Shown: positions 16,223 through 23,900, counted from the first letter of the stretch. The stretch is 35,130 nt of DNA from an uncultured Prevotella sp. (GCA_900543975.1 UQTI01000027.1:1-35130), one strand, 5' to 3'. Notes: a model not told the origin generated them from the letters alone. Program-made: numbers and translations.

Positions 16223-17122
16223 ATGAAGACGTTTATATTAATGTGGCGACCTGCCATATCTTCCTATAAAATGGAAAACCTCGAACACGAACTTCAGGAG
16301 TACCCCGATGTGTGGTACAACTGGAGTGTATGGGAGCATGAGAAAGCCCACGAAGAAGACCGTTTCTTCATGGTGCGTGTCGGTGAAGGCAAAACGGGTG
16401 TCGTGATGAGCGGTTATTTTTCTTCCGAACCATACGAAGATGAAGACTGGTCATGTAAAGGACGACAGACTTTTTACATGGACATGCAGCCCGACTACAT
16501 ATTCCATCCAGAGAATACAGACATACTCACAACAGAGCAGCTGGCCGCCGCCATTCCCGATTTTATCTGGACAGGTGGACTCTCAGGACGTATGCTTACT
16601 GATGAACAGGCCAAGCGCCTGGAAGATCTTTGGGAAACCTTCTTGTCCAAGCAGGATGAAAACGTGTACAATGAGAACGAGCTGAAGGCGCGCCGCCAGG
16701 GGCCGCTCACCATTGAAGAAGCCATCCGTATAGCCAATGAAGCACACTTCGGTGAGAATGATTTGGATGGGAACCCTGTCATCCTTCATCCTCTCATCGT
16801 GGGTCTGAAGGGATGCACCCGTGAGGAAATGATAGCAGGTTTCCTGCATGATGTTGTAGAAGATACTCGAGAAACCTTCACGGGTCTACTTATGAAAGGC
16901 GTTGACCGTCCTATCGTGGAAGCGTTGAAGCTGCTTACTCACGAGAAGAGCACTGACTACTATAACTATATACAGCGCATCATTGACAGTGGCAATCCCA
17001 TCGCCATTCATGTGAAGCAAGCTGACCTCCAACACAATCTGGAGCGCGGACGTGCTGGTGGACACCTTAAGCTGGTAACCAAGCATGAAAAGGCATGGAA
17101 TATGATTAAGGACATCAAATAG
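16223..17122 (+). CDS. EVE-like domain fused to HD phosphohydrolase
   Basis: This 299-residue protein has two parts. Residues 1-145 resemble EVE/PUA-clan modified-base readers: FILMWRPAISSY, EEDRFFMVRVGEG, GVVMSGYFSSEPYEDEDW. Residues about 155-299 are an HD domain of the RelA/SpoT hydrolase type: H189 (VILHPL), H209-D210 (GFLHDVVEDT) and D268 (KQADLQHNLE). No (p)ppGpp synthetase domain follows, so it would be a small alarmone hydrolase or related nucleotide hydrolase. The fusion suggests nucleotide or modified-base sensing linked to hydrolysis. It lies between the HIRAN gene and a truncated SIMPL gene and is probably co-transcribed with both. EVE assignment is by pattern only. Confidence 0.75.
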   Translation: MKTFILMWRPAISSYKMENLEHELQEYPDVWYNWSVWEHEKAHEEDRFFMVRVGEGKTGVVMSGYFSSEPYEDEDWSCKGRQTFYMDMQPDYIFHPENTDILTTEQLAAAIPDFIWTGGLSGRMLTDEQAKRLEDLWETFLSKQDENVYNENELKARRQGPLTIEEAIRIANEAHFGENDLDGNPVILHPLIVGLKGCTREEMIAGFLHDVVEDTRETFTGLLMKGVDRPIVEALKLLTHEKSTDYYNYIQRIIDSGNPIAIHVKQADLQHNLERGRAGGHLKLVTKHEKAWNMIKDIK

Positions 17123-17130
17123 TAAAAGAT

Positions 17131-17286
17131 ATGGGATCTATCACCGTAACTGGCAGCGGCAGCATCCATGTGGTGCCTGACGTGACAAGAATAGAGACAA
17201 ACATCTCAGGGGTTTTCCAAACCTATGAAGCAGCATACGATCAGGCAAAAGAAAATAGTGGTCACTTGAAGGTCACTAATAAATGA
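17131..17286 (+). pseudogene. 5' fragment of a SIMPL-domain (DUF541) gene
   Basis: The frame begins 8 bases after the EVE-HD stop and encodes 51 residues (ITVTGSGSIHVVPDVTRIE, YEAAYDQAKENS), a clear SIMPL/DUF541 N-terminus. Family members are normally over 200 residues. The frame ends at TGA 17284-17286, only four bases before the 80-bp repeat begins at 17291. The gene was therefore cut by whatever event made the right island boundary. It is unlikely to be functional. Confidence 0.75.
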
Positions 17287-17324
17287 AACAAGCAGCCACG
17301 ATTGCATCGTAACTGCTTGTTTTC
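17287..17324 (-). terminator. tRNA-Met terminator hairpin
   Basis: AACAAGCAG and CTGCTTGTT form the outer stem, ACGAT/ATCGT the inner stem, loop TGC. It lies directly 3' of the minus-strand tRNA. The single base difference from the left copy changes one pair to a U-G wobble in the transcript, so the hairpin is kept in both copies. Confidence 0.75.
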
Positions 17325-17370
17325 TTGTTGTGGGCCATCTAGGGCTTGAACCTAGGACCTCCAGATTATG
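17291..17370. repeat. Right attachment-type direct repeat
   Basis: Same 80 bases as 5023-5102 with one mismatch. It ends exactly at the anticodon of the intact tRNA-Met, so the crossover point is likely in the anticodon loop. By the usual geometry this 3' half was supplied by the incoming element and restores a working tRNA. Confidence 0.85.
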
Positions 17371-17404
17371 AGTCTGTTGCTCTAACCAACTGAGCTAAAA
17401 GCCC
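17331..17404 (-). tRNA. tRNA-Met (anticodon CAU)
   Basis: The 74-nt minus-strand sequence folds as a cloverleaf: 5' GGGCTTT, D arm GCTC...GAGC, anticodon loop CTCATAA, T arm CTAGG-TTCAAGC-CCTAG, 3' ATGGCCC plus A. The acceptor stem has a mismatch near its inner end and CCA is not encoded. Elongator tRNA-Met is the best reading; a tRNA-Ile with lysidine-modified CAU cannot be excluded by eye. The 3' half is shared with the island repeat. Confidence 0.9.
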
Positions 17405-17440
17405 GACTTGTCACATGGAGATGTGATAAGTTTTGTGGTG

Positions 17441-17472
17441 CAAAGGTAAGAATAATGAGCGAGATGTGCAAA
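17441..17472 (-). promoter_or_regulatory. tRNA-Met promoter
   Basis: On the minus strand TTTG (17472-17469), 20 bases, then TACCTTTG (17448-17441): a textbook Bacteroidetes promoter. It lies on the chromosomal side of the island, so the tRNA stays expressed after integration. Confidence 0.75.
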
Positions 17473-17592
17473 TTTTTTTGTTATAAATTTAAAAATATAG
17501 GCGTGTAGGGCTGAAAATGACGTTGTCGCATGGGCGCTTTTAAACGAAAACGTTGTTGTAACTTCTTTTTTATTGTTTTGTAACATCTATTA

Positions 17593-17624
17593 TTTGCATA
17601 TAATTTTAGCAAACCGTAACTTTG
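17593..17624 (+). promoter_or_regulatory. Promoter of P-type ATPase gene
   Basis: TTTG at 17593-17596, 20 bases, then TAACTTTG at 17617-17624, matching the consensus well. The leader would be about 215 nt and contains the 23-bp repeats. The rest of 17405-17846 shows no gene. Confidence 0.75.
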
Positions 17625-17713
17625 CATTTAATTGCGGCAGTGTTGCGGTTTTTACGGTTTGTTGCAGCTTGTGTAAGGAGCCTTGCACCGCGATAAATGA
17701 ACAAGATAATAAA

Positions 17714-17795
17714 AGCAAGAAGGCTGGAAAAGATTAAGCAAGAATGCTGGAAAAGATTAAGCAAGAAGGCTGGAAAGATCAAGCAAGAAGGCTAT
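17714..17795. repeat. 23-bp tandem repeat, four units
   Basis: Units of the form aagcaagaaggctggaaaag begin at 17714, 17737, 17760 and 17782 (spacing 23, 23, 22). They lie in the transcribed leader of the P-type ATPase gene, 50 bases before its start. A low-complexity purine-rich repeat; effect unknown. Confidence 0.7.
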
Positions 17796-17846
17796 AAATT
17801 TTAAAAGACGACGTTTATTGTCAAGACAACAGATTTTTTTATAAAG

Positions 17847-20477
17847 ATGACAGCAGAAAACAAAAAGACGATGAATGGGAAACCCATGACAGGGCAACCT
17901 GTGACGGGGCTTACGCCTGCTGAGGTGGAGGAGAGCCGCGCAAAGCATGGAGAAAATGTGCTCACGCCGTCGGAGCGAACACCTCTGTGGAAACTCTACA
18001 TTGAAAAATATAACGACCCGATAATAAAGATTCTTATCGTGGCGGCACTCGTGTCGCTGGGACTGGCGTTCCTGAACGGTGAGTTTATAGAGACTTTAGG
18101 CATATTCCTCGCCATCTTCATAGCCACAACCGTGGGTTTCGTGTTTGAGATGGACGCCGCGCGTAAGTTTAACGCCCTCACGGCCCTCGGCGAGGAGGAG
18201 CCCGTGAAGGTGAGACGCGACGGCGACGTGACGGAGATTCCAAGACATGATGTGGTGGTGGGCGATGTCATTATTGTTGAGACGGGCGATGAGATTCCTG
18301 CCGACGCGCGACTGGTTGAGGCCACCGACCTGCAATGTGACGAGAGTTCGCTCACAGGCGAGCCTGTCATGACAAAGCATGTGGTCGACGAAGACCATCC
18401 CGCCGACACCGAGGCAACCTATCCCTCAGACCTCATTCTGCGTTCAACGATGGTCATGTCGGGTCGCGGCGTGGCTGTGGTCACGGCTGTGGGCGACGCA
18501 ACGGAGATAGGCAAGGTGGCGCGTAAGGCCACGGAGATTACGGCGGTGAAGACACCGCTGAACATGCAACTCACGAAGTTGGCAAAACTTATAAGTAAGG
18601 TAGGCACCGCCATCAGCGTCGCCGCCTTCGTCATATTCCTTTCCCACGACATGCTCACCTCGCCGCTCTGGCACACCACCAACTATGTGGGAATGGCCGG
18701 CGTGGTGCTCAAATATTTCATGATGGCCGTGACGCTCATCGTCATGGCTGTGCCCGAGGGTCTGCCCATGGCTGTGACGCTTGCCCTTGCCCTGAACATG
18801 AGGCGCATGCTCAAGAGCAACAACCTTGTGCGCAAGCTCCATGCTTGTGAGACCATGGGAGCCGTGACCGTGATATGCACCGACAAGACGGGCACGCTCA
18901 CGCAGAACCGCATGCAGGTGGCCGACATCATGGTGATGAAGGGGCAGGACGGTCTGCTCAACGAGGCCATAGCCCTTAACACCACCGCCGACATCGATGC
19001 TTCGGGACGCGGCATAGGCAACCCCACGGAGAGTGCGCTGCTGCTGTGGCTGCAAGGACAGGGTGCCGACTATCGCTCGCTGCGTTCAGACAACGCCGTG
19101 GCTGACCGTCTGCCGTTCAGCACGGAGCGTAAGTATATGGCCACGGTGGCTGCCGTTGACGACGCCGAATGGCTGTTTGTGAAGGGTGCTCCCGAGGTGG
19201 TGATGGGCTTCTGCGACATTAGTGAGGCAGACGCTGAGGCTGTGCGTAAGCAGCTCCGCCAGTGGCAAGACAAGGCCATGCGCACGCTGGCGTTTGCTTG
19301 CCGACGTGCCGACACGCTCTCTGTCGAGCACCTCACGCTTCAGGCTGTTGTGGGCATCAGCGACCCCATACGCGAGGATGTGCCCAACGCTGTGGCCGAC
19401 TGCCGCTCGGCCGGAATAGGCGTGAAGATCGTGACGGGCGACACCTCCGCCACAGCCATAGAGATTGCCCGACAGATAGGTGCGTGGGATGACCACACGC
19501 CTGCCGAGGCACAGATCACAGGTCCCGCCTTTGAGGCTCTCAGTGACGACGAGGCTTATCGCTATGTGGAGAAGATGAAGGTGATGAGCCGTGCCCGTCC
19601 CACCGACAAGCAACGTCTCGTGAACCTGTTGCAGAAGCACGGCGAGGTGGTGGCCGTGACGGGCGACGGCACCAACGATGCGCCCGCTCTCAACCACGCA
19701 CATGTGGGCTTGTCGCTCGGTTCGGGCACCAGCGTGGCGAAGAACGCCAGCGACATAACGCTCATAGACGACTCCTTCCGCAGCATCGTGAAGGCGGTGA
19801 TGTGGGGACGCTCGCTCTATAAGAACATACAGCGCTTCCTCTTCTTCCAGCTTGTGGTCAACGTGGTGGCTCTGCTGCTCGTGCTTGGCGGCTCCGTCAT
19901 AGGCACCGAACTGCCGCTCACCGTGACACAGATTCTGTGGATAAACCTCATCATGGACACGTTTGCTGCCATGGCGCTGGCTTCGCTGCCGCCCACACAT
20001 GACGTGATGTTGGAGAAGCCGCGCCGACAGACCGACTTCATCATAACGCGCCCCATTGCGAAGGGCATTCTCTCGGTGGGCCTGTTGCTGTTCCTCCCGA
20101 TGATGGTGTTCCTCTTTTACTGTGAGCGAGGTGCCATGCTTGGGGCAAGTGGCAGCATGGCAGACGCAGGCATGGACGTGCATGAGATGACGCTCTTCTT
20201 CACGACGTTCGTCATGTTGCAATGGTGGAACCTGTTCAACGCCAAGGCCCTCAGCAGCGGACATTCGGCTTTCCACCATCTCTTCGCCAACCGCACATTG
20301 CTCTTTGTGCTCGCCATGGTGCTCGTGGGTCAGTGGATCATCGTTACCTTCGGCGGACAGATGTTCCGCACGGTGCCGCTGTCGGCTGCCGAGTGGGGAT
20401 GGATCGTTCTGCTCACCTCGCCTGTGCTGTGGATTGGTGAGATCGTAAGGCTTTTCAAGGGCAAAAAGAACAAATAA
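17847..20477 (+). CDS. P-type Ca2+-transporting ATPase (type II)
   Basis: This 876-residue inner-membrane pump exports a cation, most likely Ca2+, at the cost of ATP. It has the N-terminal cation-ATPase domain (GLTPAEVEESRAKHGENV), the actuator motif SLTGEPV, the cation-binding helix VPEGLPMAVTLAL, the phosphorylation site ICTDKTGTLT with D346, and the hinge TGDGTNDAPAL with D607/D611. Helices at the C-terminus complete the usual ten. Length matches plasma-membrane-type Ca2+ ATPases. It has its own promoter and long repeat-bearing leader, and is separated from the following HAD gene by 125 bases. Substrate is assigned by family only. Confidence 0.9.
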   Translation: MTAENKKTMNGKPMTGQPVTGLTPAEVEESRAKHGENVLTPSERTPLWKLYIEKYNDPIIKILIVAALVSLGLAFLNGEFIETLGIFLAIFIATTVGFVFEMDAARKFNALTALGEEEPVKVRRDGDVTEIPRHDVVVGDVIIVETGDEIPADARLVEATDLQCDESSLTGEPVMTKHVVDEDHPADTEATYPSDLILRSTMVMSGRGVAVVTAVGDATEIGKVARKATEITAVKTPLNMQLTKLAKLISKVGTAISVAAFVIFLSHDMLTSPLWHTTNYVGMAGVVLKYFMMAVTLIVMAVPEGLPMAVTLALALNMRRMLKSNNLVRKLHACETMGAVTVICTDKTGTLTQNRMQVADIMVMKGQDGLLNEAIALNTTADIDASGRGIGNPTESALLLWLQGQGADYRSLRSDNAVADRLPFSTERKYMATVAAVDDAEWLFVKGAPEVVMGFCDISEADAEAVRKQLRQWQDKAMRTLAFACRRADTLSVEHLTLQAVVGISDPIREDVPNAVADCRSAGIGVKIVTGDTSATAIEIARQIGAWDDHTPAEAQITGPAFEALSDDEAYRYVEKMKVMSRARPTDKQRLVNLLQKHGEVVAVTGDGTNDAPALNHAHVGLSLGSGTSVAKNASDITLIDDSFRSIVKAVMWGRSLYKNIQRFLFFQLVVNVVALLLVLGGSVIGTELPLTVTQILWINLIMDTFAAMALASLPPTHDVMLEKPRRQTDFIITRPIAKGILSVGLLLFLPMMVFLFYCERGAMLGASGSMADAGMDVHEMTLFFTTFVMLQWWNLFNAKALSSGHSAFHHLFANRTLLFVLAMVLVGQWIIVTFGGQMFRTVPLSAAEWGWIVLLTSPVLWIGEIVRLFKGKKNK

Positions 20478-20602
20478 AAAGGCATGATGAAAGGATGGAA
20501 GGTCTTGGAAAAAGGCCTGGTGAAAGGATAGGAGGCTTTCGTCGTATTAACTGACGGCTTGCGTTGTTTAAGTTTAAGACGCTGGGCTTCTAAAATCCAG
20601 AC

Positions 20603-21274
20603 ATGGGCTGTTTGAAAAAAAGAAATATGAATATAGAATCGAAAAAGAATATTATCTTCGACCTCGGGCGCATACTCGTAGGTTTGGACAACGAGCGTTG
20701 CATTGCGGCGTTTGAGAAGGTAGGCCTTGAGAAGATCGCGTTCTATGTGCGCGAACATAGGGTCGAAGACCTGTTCCTTGCTGCTGAGGTGGGAGACATC
20801 ACCACGGAGCAGTTTTGTGCTGAGGTGCGTAGCATCTGCCAGTGTGACGTGTCCGACAAAGACATCATCTGGGCGTGGAACGAACTGCTTACGGACATTC
20901 CTGACGAGAAGAAGGCGGCGCTGCTCGCTCTCCGCAAACGCGGACATCGTGTCTATCTGCTCTCCAACACCAATTTTATGCATTGGGACAAGTGTGCCGA
21001 CGACTTCTTTGGCTATTGCGACGGCGAAGGACATGAGTATGGCGTGGACGACTATTTCGATAAGGTCTTCCTTTCTTGCGCCATGCATCTGGCCAAGCCC
21101 GACCCTCAAATCTTCGTAGAGGCCCTTCAACAGGCTGGCATCAAAGCCGAAGACACGCTCTTCATCGACGACCGCAACGACAACTGCCAAGGAGCAGCTA
21201 AGGTGGGCATAGCTACGCTGCATGACCCTTATGGAACGGAGTGGATGGAAGTTTTAAAGGTAAAAAAGGGCTGA
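20603..21274 (+). CDS. HAD-family hydrolase (YihX-like)
   Basis: This 223-residue soluble protein is a haloacid-dehalogenase-type phosphatase. Motif I is IIFDLGRILVGLD (D20; the second motif position is G, as in YihX-type sugar phosphatases), motif II is YLLSNTNF, motif III AKPDPQIF, motif IV FIDDRNDN. Its substrate is probably a small phosphorylated metabolite. An alternative start is the ATG at 20627, which better fits family length. Its last codons (LKVKKG) are formed by the start of a repeated intergenic element that also ends RibF. Confidence 0.85.
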   Translation: MGCLKKRNMNIESKKNIIFDLGRILVGLDNERCIAAFEKVGLEKIAFYVREHRVEDLFLAAEVGDITTEQFCAEVRSICQCDVSDKDIIWAWNELLTDIPDEKKAALLALRKRGHRVYLLSNTNFMHWDKCADDFFGYCDGEGHEYGVDDYFDKVFLSCAMHLAKPDPQIFVEALQQAGIKAEDTLFIDDRNDNCQGAAKVGIATLHDPYGTEWMEVLKVKKG

Positions 21275-21500
21275 CGCCATCTTAAGGGAAAAGTGAAGAA
21301 CGAAGAGTGAAGAATTCAATAGCCATTCTAAAGAGGAAAAATCAAAATTCGGAAACTCAAAATCGGCTGAAAGCCGATAATTCAAAAATCAAAAATCAAA
21401 ATTCAAAACTCTTATAGCCCTGGCTATTTACTCCCCTCCCTAAGGGGAGGGGGAAGCCACCGAAGGTGGCGCGGGGGTGGGGCTTCAGGGTGGGGCTTTA
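21255..21500. repeat. Structured intergenic repeat, copy 1
   Basis: The element runs from the HAD 3' end (taaaaaagggctgacgcc), through an extra 95-base segment with a perfect hairpin ATCGGCT-GAA-AGCCGAT (21362-21378), to a structured block 21412-21500 with stems TAGCC/GGCTA, CCCCT/AGGGG and GCCACC-gaa-GGTGGC. The last block ends with ggggtggggctt. Copy 2 lies at 22771-22907. It may act as the terminator of the HAD gene. Confidence 0.75.
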
Positions 21501-21522
21501 GGATGAGACTTAAAAAAATATT

Positions 21523-22758
21523 ATGTCATCATATAAAAATCTTTCACAGGCAGACGGGGCAGAGACCACACATTGCTCATGTGCGGGCGTTGTTGCAACC
21601 ATCGGCTTTTTTGACGGTGTGCATCGCGGACACCGTTACCTTATAAATAAGGTGATGGAGACGGCGCATGCGCATGCTCAGCAGAGCATGGTCATAACCT
21701 TTGACCGGCATCCGCGTGAGGTGCTGCAGAGCGACTATCAGCCGCAGATGCTCACAACGCTCAACACCAAGTTGAGGCTGCTACATGAAACAGGTGTCGA
21801 CCGCGTGGAGGTGTTACATTTCACGCGCCAGTTGGCAGCTCTTTCGGCCCGCCAGTTTATGGCTCAGGTGCTCAAAGAACGTCTCGGCGTCACAACGCTC
21901 GTCATCGGCTATGACCACCGCTTCGGACATAACCGTGCCGAAGGGTTCGACGATTATGTGCGCTATGGAAAAGAACTGGGCATAGAGGTCGTGCAAAGCT
22001 CTGAACTCACGGTTCATATAGACCGCTCTTGTCCTCCAGCTTCTGTTTCTTCAGAGGCTCCTTTTGCATCTTCTTCCAAGAATTCTAAAGCTCCTTCTTC
22101 AGAGGAATCTAAAGCTCCTTCTTCCGAGGTTCCCAACGCTTCTTCCGAGGTGGCTTCTCCTGTGGAAGAATCTTCTTTCAAAGCTCGCTCTTTTGCTGGA
22201 AAATGGGGCATGCATGTAAGCTCCAGTGCTATACGCCGTTTACTGAAAGAGGGCGATGTGGGCACAGCCGATCTGTTTCTTGACCGCCCACACACCATTA
22301 CGGGTTGTGTGACGCATGGTTTTGCCGAGGGTCGCAAGATGGGATTCCCGACAGCCAATCTCGATACCACGGGTTACCCGTTGCTCATCCCTGCCAATGG
22401 CGTGTATGGTGTGTGGGTAAAGATAGGTTGTGCCGATGCTGTGATGGGGAAATGTGAGGTTCCGAACCTTGACGGTTGGCCTTCAGAAATGCCGATCCCA
22501 ATGATGGATGACCACGACGGTTGGCTCCCTGCAATGCTTAACATAGGCACGCGTCCCACCTTTGACGGTTCAACCACCACCATTGAGGCTAACATTTTCG
22601 ATTTCAATGACGACATCTACGGTCAGCCCATGACCATCGCCTTCTGTTTTAGACTGCGCAACGAGCAGCGCTTTGATAGCGTTGAGGCTCTTGAAGAGCA
22701 GTTGCACAAGGACAGAAAAGAGGTCGAGAGGAGGATGTTTTTAAAGGTAAAAAAGTAA
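21523..22758 (+). CDS. ribF: Bifunctional riboflavin kinase / FAD synthetase
   Basis: RibF makes FMN and then FAD from riboflavin and ATP. The N-terminal FAD synthetase domain shows IGFFDGVHRGHRYL, TFDRHPREVL and VIGYDHRFGHNRAEGF; the C-terminal flavokinase domain shows GRKMGFPTANL, NGVYGVWV and LNIGTRPTFDG. At 411 residues it is about 100 longer than usual. The extra length lies in two inserts: residues 167-226, a Ser/Glu/Ala-rich low-complexity stretch with a repeated SKAPSSE unit, placed just before the conserved MHVSSSAIRRLL, and residues 303-335 before PAMLNIGTRP. The inserts look like unstructured loops, and both catalytic domains seem otherwise intact. Confidence 0.9.
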   Translation: MSSYKNLSQADGAETTHCSCAGVVATIGFFDGVHRGHRYLINKVMETAHAHAQQSMVITFDRHPREVLQSDYQPQMLTTLNTKLRLLHETGVDRVEVLHFTRQLAALSARQFMAQVLKERLGVTTLVIGYDHRFGHNRAEGFDDYVRYGKELGIEVVQSSELTVHIDRSCPPASVSSEAPFASSSKNSKAPSSEESKAPSSEVPNASSEVASPVEESSFKARSFAGKWGMHVSSSAIRRLLKEGDVGTADLFLDRPHTITGCVTHGFAEGRKMGFPTANLDTTGYPLLIPANGVYGVWVKIGCADAVMGKCEVPNLDGWPSEMPIPMMDDHDGWLPAMLNIGTRPTFDGSTTTIEANIFDFNDDIYGQPMTIAFCFRLRNEQRFDSVEALEEQLHKDRKEVERRMFLKVKK

Positions 22759-22770
22759 AAAGGTAAAAAA

Positions 22771-22907
22771 GGGGCTGACGCCATTTTAAGGGAAAAGTGA
22801 AAAACGAAGAGTGAAAAATCCTATAGCCCTGGCTATTCACTCCCCTCCATAAGGGGAGGGGTGAGCCGCAAAGCGGCGCGGGGGTGGGGCTTCTGAGTGG
22901 GGCTTTA
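22771..22907. repeat. Structured intergenic repeat, copy 2
   Basis: Same element as at 21255-21500 without its 95-base middle. The structured block is at 22821-22907. Its third stem is GCCGC-aaa-GCGGC where copy 1 has GCCACC-gaa-GGTGGC: the bases differ on both arms but pairing is kept. It follows the ribF stop closely and may terminate it. Confidence 0.75.
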
Positions 22908-22921
22908 ATTTTGTTTATTAT

Positions 22922-23695
22922 ATGAAAAATATTCTAACCGCAGGACTCTACTTTGTAGCGTTCATGCTCATTCAGATCATTGTGCAAGGCTCTGCTGCCT
23001 TGCTTTGCAAACAGATGTCGGTGACAATGAGTTCGACGGCTCTTGTGCTGACAAGCATAATCGGTGGTGCCATAACCATCGGCGTGTTCGCATGGCGTCG
23101 TTGGTCACCGTTCAGTCGCGAATATATGCAGCAGCGACGCTGGGACGTGTTCGTGTGGACAGCACTCATGGCCCTCGGCATCGTGGCTCCCATGCAGCTC
23201 ATCATAGACCTCTCGGGTCTGGAGATGCCCGTCACGGCACAGCAACTGTTCACACAGCTGCTCAGTAACCAGTGGGGCTTCCTTGCCGTTGCTGTCGTGG
23301 TGCCTTTGGCCGAAGAGATGGCGTTTCGTGGTGCCATCTTGCGCACCCTTCTCGACCATTTCGGTCCTTCGGGCCGTTGGTGGGCAATCCTCCTCTCAGC
23401 CTTGCTCTTCGGCATGGCCCATGGCAACGCCGTGCAGTTTGTCAACGGCACGGTTGTGGGCCTACTCCTTGGTTGGCTCTATTGGCGCACGCGCAGCATT
23501 GCGCCGGGCGTGGTGTTCCACCTTGTCAACAACGCCATCGCTTTCTTTACCTTCAGGTTCATGCCGGGCTTGCAAAACATGAAGCTCACTGACTTCTTCG
23601 GTGACGACTATGCACGTCTCGCCCTCTTTATCCTCTGCTCGCTCTGCGTGCTTGTGCCGGCGTGGTGGCAGGTAAAGAGACTTACTGACAGATAA
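22922..23695 (+). CDS. CPBP-family intramembrane glutamic protease
   Basis: This 257-residue membrane protein belongs to the CPBP (CAAX protease / bacteriocin-processing) family, formerly Abi. The conserved motifs are EEMAFRGAIL (E131, E132, R136), the FGMAHGN motif with H167, and HLVNN with H200 and N204. About seven or eight hydrophobic segments are visible. Such proteases cleave substrates within the membrane; in bacteria the substrate is mostly unknown, with bacteriocin self-immunity one documented use. It stands alone between ribF and GH92 and is followed by a strong hairpin. Confidence 0.85.
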   Translation: MKNILTAGLYFVAFMLIQIIVQGSAALLCKQMSVTMSSTALVLTSIIGGAITIGVFAWRRWSPFSREYMQQRRWDVFVWTALMALGIVAPMQLIIDLSGLEMPVTAQQLFTQLLSNQWGFLAVAVVVPLAEEMAFRGAILRTLLDHFGPSGRWWAILLSALLFGMAHGNAVQFVNGTVVGLLLGWLYWRTRSIAPGVVFHLVNNAIAFFTFRFMPGLQNMKLTDFFGDDYARLALFILCSLCVLVPAWWQVKRLTDR

Positions 23696-23730
23696 AAAGG
23701 CTTGAGGGGGCTTAAGAGTCTTATAAGGTT

Positions 23731-23763
23731 CTGAACTTTCGCTTTTTAAATATGAAAGTTCAG
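23731..23763. terminator. Perfect 10-bp hairpin after CPBP gene
   Basis: CTGAACTTTC and GAAAGTTCAG flank a 13-base AT-rich loop. No T-run directly follows, so termination is plausible but not certain. It is the only notable structure between the CPBP and GH92 genes apart from the GH92 promoter. Confidence 0.5.
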
Positions 23764-23844
23764 TAAGGCTTATAAAGTTTATGGGCCATTTAGACCTTAT
23801 AACCCTAAGCCCTTTCATCTTTTCACTTTTTTAACCTCCTTTTT

Positions 23845-23876
23845 CTTTATTTTTTTTCTATTTATTACTAACTTTG
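23845..23876 (+). promoter_or_regulatory. GH92 promoter
   Basis: TAACTTTG at 23869-23876 fits the -7 consensus; the -33 region is T-rich without a clean TTTG. The start codon lies 25 bases downstream of the -7 box, giving a short leader. Confidence 0.6.
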
Positions 23877-23900
23877 TGCAATCAAAACCAATTCTAACTT

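Larger units (their letters stand above)
5023..17370. mobile_element. 12.3-kb genomic island at tRNA-Met
   Basis: An 80-bp direct repeat (5023-5102 and 17291-17370, one mismatch: T at 5029, C at 17297) bounds the segment. The right copy is the 3' half of an intact tRNA-Met gene, from the anticodon to the 3' end, plus its terminator. The left copy has lost the 5' half. This is the product expected from site-specific integration at a tRNA anticodon loop. Contents: degenerate fragments, a DUF4143 ATPase, XRE scrap, DUF1016 nuclease, broken WYL regulator, unknown protein, DUF6361, PLD nuclease, helicase, HIRAN, EVE-HD, truncated SIMPL. No tyrosine or serine recombinase gene is recognisable, so the island is probably decayed or was mobilised in trans. 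Confidence 0.85.

Noticed and set aside
9053..17122. Known DISARM, BREX or restriction-modification system
   Set aside because: No methyltransferase, no DUF1998 protein, no PglX/PglZ/BrxL; only the helicase/PLD pairing is shared.
5103..17290. A hidden integrase or transposase gene in the island
   Set aside because: All sizeable frames are accounted for by other families; no R-H-R-Y, serine recombinase or DDE pattern was seen.
19086..20279. Long 397-codon minus-strand open frame
   Set aside because: It lies opposite the P-type ATPase, is rich in His/Arg/Val as expected from antisense of GC-rich codons, and resembles no family.
20330..21223. 297-codon minus-strand open frame across two genes
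   Set aside because: Covers the ATPase 3' end and the HAD gene on the other strand, with no recognisable domain; the HAD motifs on the + strand are decisive.
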